NCBI RefSeq assembly: GCF_004403945.1
Contig: NZ_SOHM01000033.1
Coordinates: 1 to 44,306, forward strand
Origin: Cryobacterium lactosi
Lineage (GTDB): Bacteria; Actinomycetota; Actinomycetes; Actinomycetales; Microbacteriaceae
DNA: 44,306 nt
Direction of reading: 5' to 3'
Shown: positions 1-6,818 of the stretch, piece by piece
Layout: the number at the start of each line of letters is the position of its first letter
Numbering within the stretch: the first letter of the stretch is position 1
The notes under the pieces: model-generated
Database searches by the model: none
The model's input: only the letters and a program-made list of their open reading frames with translations
Told to the model about the DNA's origin: nothing
Translations under genes and position numbers: made by a program

Positions 1-17
1 CCTCCGTCACCGCGGGT

Positions 18-39
18 CCGCCGGCGCCACGGCCGGCGG
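18..39 (-). terminator. GC-rich hairpin downstream of the SprT-like gene
   Basis: An 8-bp perfect stem (CCGCCGGC / GCCGGCGG) with a 6-nt loop lies just past the stop codon of the minus-strand metallopeptidase gene. No T-run follows on the minus strand, so it is at best a weak or factor-assisted terminator. Confidence 0.3.
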
Positions 40-43
40 CAGG

Positions 44-535
44 TCAGCGCGCGGCGGCGGCGGCCTGGCGCCGGGCGGCCGCGGTGATCTCGCGCCGGGT
101 CCAGGTGATCACGTGCGCGGCGGTGAAACCGCGTCCGCAGAGACCGCAGGCCAACGGACGGGTCGGCTGCCGATACCGGTAATGCGTGTGGCCGGCGGCG
201 CAGGTACCCACCCACGGGGCCAGATCGTCGGCGATCTCGCCGTCGTGGGTGCGCTTGCCGTCATAGCCGAGGCCGACCGCCACGTTCCGCCAGACCGGGC
301 CGTGCCCGGCCCGGGCGCCGGCCAGGGCGTGCGCAACTTCGTGCAGCAGGATCTGGTGGATCTCGTCGTCGCCGTACCGGGCGGCGAGGTAGCGCGACAC
401 GGTGATCTTCTTCGCGGTGAAGTTGCACAGCCCGGCCCGCTTCTTGGCGTTGTCGAAGTCGAAGGTCCAGGTGGCATCGAGGTGCAGGGTGATGAGCGCG
501 TCAGCCCAGCGACGCACTCGCAACAGATCGGCCAT
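44..535 (-). CDS. SprT-like zinc metallopeptidase domain protein
   Basis: Predicted cytoplasmic protein of 163 residues with a SprT-like fold. The zinc-binding HExxH motif is visible as LLHEVAHAL around residues 64-72, followed by a glycine- and histidine-containing stretch (AGHGPVW) typical of the family. Two CxxC/CxxxxH-type elements near the C-terminus (CAAGH, CGLCGRGF) resemble the zinc-ribbon tail of SprT proteins. An in-frame upstream start would add 28 residues inside the neighbouring gene. I chose the ATG at 535 because it overlaps the TGA of the sugar dehydrogenase gene by four bases (ATGA), which implies translational coupling. Family members in eukaryotes (Spartan) act on DNA-protein crosslinks; the bacterial role is poorly defined, so the substrate is not assigned. 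Confidence 0.85.
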   Translation of the reverse strand: MADLLRVRRWADALITLHLDATWTFDFDNAKKRAGLCNFTAKKITVSRYLAARYGDDEIHQILLHEVAHALAGARAGHGPVWRNVAVGLGYDGKRTHDGEIADDLAPWVGTCAAGHTHYRYRQPTRPLACGLCGRGFTAAHVITWTRREITAAARRQAAAAAR

Positions 536-1668
536 CAGGGCCTCACCTCCACCTGGTAGAGACGGTCGTCGCCGGGGGCGGGGGTGCCTCGGCCATCCGT
601 ATTGTTGCTCACGAACCACAGTGTGCCATCGGGACCGGACACCACATCACGCAGCCGCCCGAAGCTGTTGACAAACCAGCCGTCGACCGTGCCTGTGGAG
701 GGATCGATACGCCAGAGCCGCTCGCCGCGCAGGGCGGCCATGAACACTGTGTCGTTGACGATGGCCAGGCCGCTCGGGCTCGCCTCGCCGGTGGACCACT
801 GGCGCACCGGGTCGGTGAAACCGGAGCCGCCGTCCGAGCCCTCGGCCAGGGGCCAGCCGTAGTTGCCGCCGGCGGTGATCAGGTTGAGTTCGTCCCAGGT
901 GTTCTGGCCGAACTCGCTGACCCAGAGCTGCCCGGACGAATCCCAGGCGATGCCCTGCGGATTGCGGTGCCCATAGGAATAGACCAGATTTCCGAATGGG
1001 TTGTCGGCCGGAACCTCCCCGGTGGGGGTCATCCGCAGGATCTTGCCGCCCAGCGAGCCGAGGTCCTGGGCGTTGTCGGTGTCGCCCGCATCACCGGCCG
1101 TGGCATAGAGCAGGCCGTCCGGCCCGAAGCCGATACGCCCGCCGTTGTGGTTGCCGGCGGCAGGGATGCCGGAGAGCACCTGCTCCGGCGCGCCCAGGCC
1201 GATGCTGCCCGCGGTGCCGGTCAGCGGCATCCGCACGATGCGGTTGTCGGATGCGGCGGTGAAGTACGCGTAGACCCAGCCGCCGTCGGCTCCGCTCGGC
1301 GGCAGGTAGGCCAGCCCGAGCAGCCCGCCCTCACCGTTCGGATCGACATCGGCGACGGTCGCGGCGTCGCGCAGGCTGCCGTCCGGGAGCAACTCGCGCA
1401 CGAGGGCCGTGTCGCGTTCGCTGATCAGGGTGGCGCCGCCGGGCAACCGCAGGATGGACCACGGAGCGTCGAGCCCTTCCGCGATCACCACGGGCTCACC
1501 GGACGGGCGCACCGGTACGGCATCCGTCGCCGGTGCGCTGGCCTCGGGGGTGGGCTGCGCCGGCGTGGTGGTGCTGGCGCTGGGCACCGGAGCGCTCGCC
1601 GTGCAGGCGCACAACAGCGTCACCATGCCCGCGGCGACCACGCCGCCCCAAACCCGTCTGTGATGCAT
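535..1668 (-). CDS. PQQ-dependent sugar dehydrogenase-like lipoprotein (GSDH family)
   Basis: Secreted lipoprotein of 377 residues with a six-bladed beta-propeller of the soluble aldose sugar dehydrogenase / glucose-sorbosone dehydrogenase family. Residues 1-22 form a signal peptide with a lipobox-like LLCAC, followed by a Ser/Thr/Pro/Ala linker to about residue 50. Family motifs are clear: GGLLGLAY, NHNGGRIGFGPDG, YGHRNPQGIAWD and GGNYGWPLAEG. Known members oxidise aldoses with PQQ and pass electrons to an acceptor. Whether this protein binds PQQ cannot be told from sequence, and no PQQ synthesis genes are in the window. The ATG at 1668 is preceded by AGGAG at short spacing. It heads a two-gene unit with the SprT-like gene. 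Confidence 0.85.
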   Translation of the reverse strand: MHHRRVWGGVVAAGMVTLLCACTASAPVPSASTTTPAQPTPEASAPATDAVPVRPSGEPVVIAEGLDAPWSILRLPGGATLISERDTALVRELLPDGSLRDAATVADVDPNGEGGLLGLAYLPPSGADGGWVYAYFTAASDNRIVRMPLTGTAGSIGLGAPEQVLSGIPAAGNHNGGRIGFGPDGLLYATAGDAGDTDNAQDLGSLGGKILRMTPTGEVPADNPFGNLVYSYGHRNPQGIAWDSSGQLWVSEFGQNTWDELNLITAGGNYGWPLAEGSDGGSGFTDPVRQWSTGEASPSGLAIVNDTVFMAALRGERLWRIDPSTGTVDGWFVNSFGRLRDVVSGPDGTLWFVSNNTDGRGTPAPGDDRLYQVEVRP

Positions 1669-1811
1669 ATCTCCTGCAGAATGCCACGAAAGTCTTGGAA
1701 TTTCTCAGATTCGAGCCGGTGATCGGGCGCTCGGCCGGATGCCGTTATGCGGGTCAGGCGCCGCTGTGCCGGTGGCGCGCCACCCGCGTACCGGCGCGTG
1801 CCCCGCGCAGC

Positions 1812-2339
1812 TCAGCGCAGGGCGCGGCGCTCGCCGATGAACGACTCCACCACGGCCACCGCGATGAGGGCGCTCTCCAGCTCGTCCGGCGAGGCGCCGG
1901 ACTTGTCCCGCAGGAACACAGCCGCAGTGAAATCGGCCAGGGCGCCGTCGAGGTCGTCCTGGTCGAAGTGCACCTTGCCACGGGTCTCCCGGGCGAACGC
2001 GGCGGTGAGGTTCCACTCGTGCGTCTCCGATTCGAGCACGCACTGGGTCAGCTCAGACGCGGCCTCCTCGAGCTTGCCCTGAAACTGCATCACCTGGGCG
2101 CGACGGATGCGGCACAGCACGAAATCCTGCCGGTCACCGGTGAACCGGGCCTGGCGCAACGCCTGATTGGCGATCTCGAGGGCTTCGTCCAGGCGGTCGA
2201 GCAGGCGCAGCAGCGTGACCTTCTCATTCAGCGCCGAGAGGCTGCGGAGTTGGCCGAGGTCGTCGAGACGTTCTGCGGCGGCGGGAAGGTCGACTTTTTC
2301 CCGGAGGGTGACGGCGTCGTAGCCAGTGATGATGGTCAG
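1812..2339 (-). CDS. TPR-like helical protein lacking a standard start codon
   Basis: The frame encodes amphipathic helix pairs resembling tetratricopeptide repeats, with segments such as LLDRLDEALEIANQAL, AQVMQFQGKLEEAASEL and KVHFDQDDLDGALADF. The reading frame is open from an upstream stop near 2481 down to the TGA at 1812, yet it has no ATG, GTG or TTG until a TTG at 2159, which would cut a TPR unit in half. The start proposed here is a CTG at 2339, because AAGGA lies seven bases ahead of it on the minus strand; this gives 175 residues. Alternatives are a gene truncated at its 5' end or an unrecognised start. TPR proteins mediate protein-protein contacts; no partner is evident. Confidence 0.5.
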   Translation of the reverse strand: MTIITGYDAVTLREKVDLPAAAERLDDLGQLRSLSALNEKVTLLRLLDRLDEALEIANQALRQARFTGDRQDFVLCRIRRAQVMQFQGKLEEAASELTQCVLESETHEWNLTAAFARETRGKVHFDQDDLDGALADFTAAVFLRDKSGASPDELESALIAVAVVESFIGERRALR

Positions 2340-2645
2340 GATGATGTCCTTGACAGGGCGGCCGAGGGGTGCCGCGGGGGAGGTCGGGTTCCCCTCCAGC
2401 GTAACCCCGGCGGCGAGGGGCTGACGCCCTATCGGGGGTATGTCTCGAGCTTTCCGGCCCCCGAGCGGCGAGTTCTCCTCTCACACACCGGTTAGGCGGC
2501 GAAGACGCCGTCTCGAGAAGATCCTGAGGATTTCTCAGCACGGGCGTATGGTGTGCCAGCAGACGGGCATCGTCGTCAACGCTGACGCCGTTTCTCCAAC
2601 CGCCGACATGTCCCGAGTGTTAGGAACCCACGAAAGGCCTCCCCC
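2340..2645. other. Intergenic region between TPR-like gene and cotH-like gene
   Basis: No convincing gene. It holds a small hairpin at 2498-2509 (GGCG/CGCC) and an imperfect hairpin at 2515-2535 (GAGAAGATCC, TGA loop, GGATTTCTC, one bulged base). The cotH-like gene must start transcription here. TATGGT at 2547-2552 could be a -10 box, but no good -35 hexamer sits at the right distance. Confidence 0.4.
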
Positions 2646-4433
2646 ATGCAGATACTGTCTCGCGAGAGTCGCACCCTGCGAGCGTTGGTCCTCACGATGA
2701 CCGCCGCCCTCACCATCACCCTCGTCAATGTCGGTGATCTGCCACACGCTACCGCCGCACCACAAACACCGAACCTGCCGACCCTGAACATCACCCTCAG
2801 CGACCCAGACGCCTTGCACAATACCTTGAGCTACGTGCACTCGTCCAAGGACAACAAGGTCGCGACCACGATGACCATCGAAGACCCTGCCGGGGTGAGC
2901 AACATCGCCGTGCCCGTTGTCGGCGAGATCAAGGGCCGGGGCAACTACACCTGGAACCTTCCCAAGAAGCCGTACCAGATCAAGTTCAAGGACAACACCG
3001 CTGTTCTGGGCATGGCTCCCTCCAAGACCTGGATCCTTCTGGCCAACGCCGCCGACGCATCCCTCATGCGCAACAGAGCGGCCTTCGACCTGGCCAATTC
3101 AATCGGGCTGGCCTACTCGCCGGAGTCCAGGTGGGTCGACCTCCGTGTCAACGGCACCTACCTCGGCAACTATCTGATCAGCGAGAAGACCGAGGTCAAG
3201 GCCAACCGCGTTGACCTCACCGACCCGACGGGAGTGCTGGTCGAGCTGGATAACAACTACGGCCTGGCCGAACCCCACAACTTCCGGACCACAACCAGCA
3301 AGACACTGTTCGTCCTGAAGGACTCGAAGTCCGGTGTTCCGGATGCCGGCGAGGGGCCGCTGCCCGCCGCGACCCAAGCCGGTTGGAACGACATCCAGAG
3401 CACCCTGAACAAGGTGGACGCGATACTGGCAGCGCCGCAGGTGGACTGGGTTGCGCTGAGCGCCCTGATCGACGTCGACTCGTTCGTCAAGTTCTACTAC
3501 GTGTTCGAACAGACGGCCAACCCTGAGATCACCCAGTCAAGCGTCTACTTCTACAAGAACGGACCGGCCAGCAAACTGTTCGCCGGGCCGGTGTGGGACT
3601 TCGACAGCGCGTTGGGCAACTACGACCGCGCTCCGTCCCTCGGCTCGGATGCGCAGGCTGACTATGCGAAGAACGCGCAGATTCTGCGCCAACAGGGCAA
3701 CGGATTCTACTTCGACCTGTTCCGTTCCAAGGAGTTCGTGCAGCGCGCCAACGAGTTGTGGCAAGCGGGCATCTCCCAGGAGGTCGGTCTGATGCCGGCC
3801 AAGATCACCCGCTGGGAGAGCGAGATCACGGCCTCCGCCGCTGCGAACTTCGCCGTGTGGCCCATCCTGGGCAAGCCCACGCTGCTGATCGCCGGCCTCG
3901 GCAAGAACTACAGCGACACCTACGCCGGCGAGGTCGGCTACCTGCGCGACTGGCTCACCACGCGGGCCACGATGCTGCTCAAGGAGCAGGGCGCCACGCC
4001 GATGCTCCGATACAAGGGCCACCTGCAGAACGTGGGCTGGCAGCGCAAAGTGAACACCGGCCAGGTGGCGGGCACGCTCGGCCAGGCCAGGCAGATGGAA
4101 GCGTTCATCCTCGAGACACCGGGATCCTCTGCGGTCGCGAACATCGAGGCCAACGCCCACGTTCAGAACATCGGCTGGATGGGCTGGACCAATACCTCCA
4201 ACATCGGCACGACCGGCCGTGCCCTGCAGATGGAGGCCATCCAGTTCCGCCTGACCGGAGAGCTGGCTTCCCAATACGACGTCTCGTACCGCACCCACGT
4301 GCAGGACATCGGTTGGCAGCCGTGGGTGAGCAACGGTGCGACAGCGGGAACGACGGGGCAGTCCAAGCAAATCGAGGCCATCCAGGTGCGCCTGCTGGCC
4401 AAGGCGGTGCCGGCGCTTCCGTCATTGCCGTAG
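2646..4433 (+). CDS. Secreted CotH-kinase family protein with three C-terminal ChW repeats
   Basis: Exported protein of 595 residues. A positively charged N-terminus and hydrophobic segment to about residue 36 (cleavage near ATAAPQ) form a signal peptide. The CotH-like protein-kinase-fold domain spans roughly residues 45-430: it shows IKGRGNYTWNLPKKPYQIKF, the RNRAAFDLA stretch, and GPVWDFDSALGNY, the metal-binding aspartate motif of the family. Residues about 455-590 are three repeats of about 45 residues, each with a V(Q)N/DIGW core and a G..A/SxQ/MEA half, matching clostridial hydrophobic W (ChW) repeats. CotH phosphorylates spore-coat proteins in Bacillus; in a non-sporulating actinobacterium the target is unknown, and the ChW repeats suggest attachment to glycan or protein outside the cell. 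AAGG eight bases before the ATG is the ribosome site. Confidence 0.85.
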   Translation: MQILSRESRTLRALVLTMTAALTITLVNVGDLPHATAAPQTPNLPTLNITLSDPDALHNTLSYVHSSKDNKVATTMTIEDPAGVSNIAVPVVGEIKGRGNYTWNLPKKPYQIKFKDNTAVLGMAPSKTWILLANAADASLMRNRAAFDLANSIGLAYSPESRWVDLRVNGTYLGNYLISEKTEVKANRVDLTDPTGVLVELDNNYGLAEPHNFRTTTSKTLFVLKDSKSGVPDAGEGPLPAATQAGWNDIQSTLNKVDAILAAPQVDWVALSALIDVDSFVKFYYVFEQTANPEITQSSVYFYKNGPASKLFAGPVWDFDSALGNYDRAPSLGSDAQADYAKNAQILRQQGNGFYFDLFRSKEFVQRANELWQAGISQEVGLMPAKITRWESEITASAAANFAVWPILGKPTLLIAGLGKNYSDTYAGEVGYLRDWLTTRATMLLKEQGATPMLRYKGHLQNVGWQRKVNTGQVAGTLGQARQMEAFILETPGSSAVANIEANAHVQNIGWMGWTNTSNIGTTGRALQMEAIQFRLTGELASQYDVSYRTHVQDIGWQPWVSNGATAGTTGQSKQIEAIQVRLLAKAVPALPSLP

Positions 4434-4486
4434 GCAGCGTCGACGTGCTGAACTGAATCAGCGGACTGTCAGAAGTGAGGATGTGG

Positions 4487-5446
4487 ATGACAAGAACAGT
4501 GCACGGCCGCCGGGCCCGCCGGACAGGCGCGGCCGTGGCCGCCTTCGCTGCTGCGGTTCTTGTTCTGGCCGGGTGCGTTCCCCTGCCCCCGGCGAACTCC
4601 GACTCGAGACCCTCCGCAAGCGCAGAGCCGACTCCGCCGCCGCCGACCCGGTTGGCGCTGATCTCCGACTTCGGCACGTGCGACGCCGGCGAACAATGGG
4701 CCGCTGATCAGGCCGACGCCTGGGCTGTGGACGCCATCGTGACGGCCGGAGACAACAGCCAGAACGTAGCGGGCTGTATTCCGTATGCCGAATCGGTGTG
4801 GGGCTACTTCGATCGCGGCCGGGACGGGCAGGGTACGCCCCCGCTGTGGCCCACGCTCGGCAACCACGACTACACCGACGCGGGTGCCGGGCTCGACGCC
4901 TACCGCGCCGCCTTCCCCTATCTCAGCACGGCCGCCGACGCGCAGCAGCGCTGGTACACGCAGGATGTCGGGGACGTCACGCTGTTCGTGCTGGACAGCG
5001 AGACCACTCCGGAGGAACTGGAGATCCAACGGGGCTGGCTGAAGGAAACCCTCGCCGACCAGCGTGCCGCCCGGCCGGATGCCTGGAACGTGGTGCTGTT
5101 CCACCGCCCCGCGTACACCTCCGGTGTGCACGAGGACAACCGGGAGATGCGGCCCACCGCCGGCTGGGACTACGCCGGGTGGGGGGCGGATATCGTCATC
5201 GCGGGCCATCAGCACATCTACGAGGACGTCGTCGTCGATGGCCTGCATTACCTCACGGCCGGCCTCGGCGGCACGGCCAACTACCGTGAGTGTCCCCTCG
5301 AGCTGCGCGAGGGGAGCCGGCTCTGTCTGGACGGCACCGGAGCGAGCGTGATCGAGGCGACCGCCGATCAGTTCGTGCTGCAGTACTACCGGCCCGACGC
5401 GGAGGGCAAGAGCACGCTCGAAGACACCATCCGGCTCAGCCGCTAG
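4487..5446 (+). CDS. Calcineurin-like metallophosphoesterase lipoprotein (acid-phosphatase type)
   Basis: Exported phosphoesterase of about 319 residues. The signal peptide ends in a lipobox-like VLAGC around residues 27-31. Metal-ligand motifs appear in order: ISDFG, TAGDN, LGNHDY, VVLFHRP and GHQHIYE. The DFG form of motif I and the overall order resemble purple-acid-phosphatase-type enzymes, but the tyrosine of the usual GDxxY motif is absent (GDNSQ), so a purple Fe(III)-Tyr centre is unlikely. Three in-frame starts exist (GTG 4475, ATG 4481, ATG 4487); I prefer 4487 because GTGAGG lies six bases before it. It follows the CotH-like gene by about 50 bases on the same strand and could be co-transcribed. 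The substrate is unknown. Confidence 0.82.
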   Translation: MTRTVHGRRARRTGAAVAAFAAAVLVLAGCVPLPPANSDSRPSASAEPTPPPPTRLALISDFGTCDAGEQWAADQADAWAVDAIVTAGDNSQNVAGCIPYAESVWGYFDRGRDGQGTPPLWPTLGNHDYTDAGAGLDAYRAAFPYLSTAADAQQRWYTQDVGDVTLFVLDSETTPEELEIQRGWLKETLADQRAARPDAWNVVLFHRPAYTSGVHEDNREMRPTAGWDYAGWGADIVIAGHQHIYEDVVVDGLHYLTAGLGGTANYRECPLELREGSRLCLDGTGASVIEATADQFVLQYYRPDAEGKSTLEDTIRLSR

Positions 5447-5506
5447 AGCGAGGGTCGCCCGGCCATCCAGCATCCGACGAGCGGACGGCCCGGCTGCGGG
5501 CTCTAG
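5443..5506. terminator. Possible bidirectional terminator between convergent genes
   Basis: The stop codons of the converging phosphoesterase and methyltransferase genes lie within a 7-bp inverted repeat (CTAGAGC at 5443-5449, GCTCTAG at 5500-5506) enclosing a GC-rich centre. The spacing is long and there is no T-run, so this is a weak call. Confidence 0.25.
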
Positions 5507-6372
5507 TTGCCGATCTGGAACACCGTGCGGCCGGGCAGCGGCGACGGCGTGGCCGTGGCATCCGTGGACACCGACGCGGCCGCCATGAACTGGGCCAGCT
5601 CGGCGCCCTCGACCACCTTCGCCGGATGCGGGCCCCCGGCCAGCAGTCGCGGCACCCAGTGCAGGTCGAGCGGGGTGTGTGCGGCGACGAAGACGATGTT
5701 GCCGAACCGGCGCCCCTTGAGCACCTGCGTCTCGGCCAGGCCGATCACATGCCCGAAGACCGCCGACAGGGTGGCCGCCTGGCCGCGGGCGAATGCGAGG
5801 CCCGGCCCATCCGCCACGTTCACCGCGAGCACGCCCCGGGCCGAGAGCAGGGGAGCGGCGAGCTCGTAGAACTCGCGGCTGGTCACGTGCGCGGGGGTGC
5901 GGGCGCCGGAGAAGATGTCGACGACCAGCAGGTCCACCGAGCCGTGCAGTCCGGCGGGCAGCTTGCCGAGCACCTCGCGGGCATCACCGTGCCGCACGCG
6001 CAGGTTGGCGCGCTTGTCCCAGGGCAGTTCGGCGCGCACGAAGTCGATCAGGTCGCTCTCGATCTCCACCACCTGCTGCCTCGAGCCGGGCCGGGTGGCC
6101 TCCACATAGCGGGGCAGGGTGAGGGCGCCGGCGCCCAGGTGCACGGCCGTGATGGCCTCGCCCGGGTCGCCGATGAGGTCGATGACGTGCCCGATGCGCT
6201 GGATGTACTCGAAGAACAGCTCGTCGGGGTTGTCGATGTTCACGTGCGACTGCGGGGTGCCGTCGACCACCAGCTGGTAGCTGCCCGGCGTGAACCGGTC
6301 GGGCTCGATCACGGCCTGGTGCCCGCTCAGTTTCAGCGTGATCGTCGGATGTTCGTGCTCGCCCCTGCTCAT
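5503..6372 (-). CDS. Spermidine-synthase-like SAM-dependent methyltransferase-fold protein
   Basis: Predicted cytoplasmic protein of 289 residues with the Rossmann-type fold of the spermidine/spermine synthase family. Visible nucleotide-binding elements are VHLGAGALTLPRYV (glycine-rich loop), VVEIESDLIDFVR (acidic residue after strand 2), VRHGDAREVL and LLVVDIFSGARTPAH. Actinobacteria often carry such synthase-like proteins with no proven polyamine activity, so a specific substrate is not assigned. The ORF could extend ten residues upstream, but the ATG at 6372 gives a normal N-terminus. It is a single-gene unit, convergent with the phosphoesterase gene and divergent from rpoB, with which it shares the upstream region. 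Confidence 0.78.
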   Translation of the reverse strand: MSRGEHEHPTITLKLSGHQAVIEPDRFTPGSYQLVVDGTPQSHVNIDNPDELFFEYIQRIGHVIDLIGDPGEAITAVHLGAGALTLPRYVEATRPGSRQQVVEIESDLIDFVRAELPWDKRANLRVRHGDAREVLGKLPAGLHGSVDLLVVDIFSGARTPAHVTSREFYELAAPLLSARGVLAVNVADGPGLAFARGQAATLSAVFGHVIGLAETQVLKGRRFGNIVFVAAHTPLDLHWVPRLLAGGPHPAKVVEGAELAQFMAAASVSTDATATPSPLPGRTVFQIGN

Positions 6373-6578
6373 GCCCCCAGTCTGACAGCCCCGCCGCCGC
6401 ATCCGCCCCGAAGCTCAGGCCACAACCAGCCCCAACTGACTTCTCGCCGCCAGCGCGCCGCGCCGACGCGCACGGGGTGGCAGCGGCATCCGCCGGGATG
6501 GGGCACAATGGAGCAACTCAACACCCCGCCCTGCCGCTCCAGCCGGCCGCGCGAAACCGGGTTATACCTGAGAATTTG

Positions 6579-6636
6579 GCGAAGGTCAACATTCCGGTAG
6601 ACACGAGCGCGTCAACGGCATATAGTTGACCTTTGC
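6579..6636. promoter_or_regulatory. Inverted repeat framing the rpoB promoter
   Basis: GCGAAGGTCAAC at 6579-6590 and GTTGACCTTTGC at 6625-6636 are inverted copies matching at 11 of 12 positions, separated by 34 bases that contain the -35 box and most of the -10 box. A further GTCAAC half-site lies at 6611-6616 in the spacer. The arrangement suits a dimeric regulator, but no regulator is known to me for this motif. Confidence 0.45.
6598..6626 (+). promoter_or_regulatory. Predicted sigma-70-type promoter of rpoBC
   Basis: TAGACA (6598-6603) and TATAGT (6621-6626), each one mismatch from consensus, are separated by exactly 17 bases. Transcription would begin near 6633, giving a leader of about 185 nt before the rpoB TTG. 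It is the best promoter match I found in the window. Confidence 0.65.
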
Positions 6637-6818
6637 GCTCCCAGATTTAACTCTGCCTTCATATTGCGGTCGGCTTTGCGTGCTCAAGCCACCTTGCAGC
6701 ACATTTCTGAGCCGGATGTCCTCACATGAAGGATGGACATCCCCGCCCAGGATCTGCGGAGTCCATACCAAATTACTAACAGTGATTAGACCTGACGGGG
6801 TCCACGGAGGTTACTTCC
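6633..6818 (+). other. rpoB leader with an 8-bp hairpin at 6714-6742
   Basis: This untranslated stretch has no credible gene. It carries a perfect 8-bp inverted repeat (GGATGTCC 6714-6721, GGACATCC 6735-6742) with a 13-nt loop. GGAGG at 6806-6810 is the rpoB ribosome site. The stretch 6403-6578 upstream, between the methyltransferase gene and the promoter, holds nothing recognisable. Confidence 0.45.
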
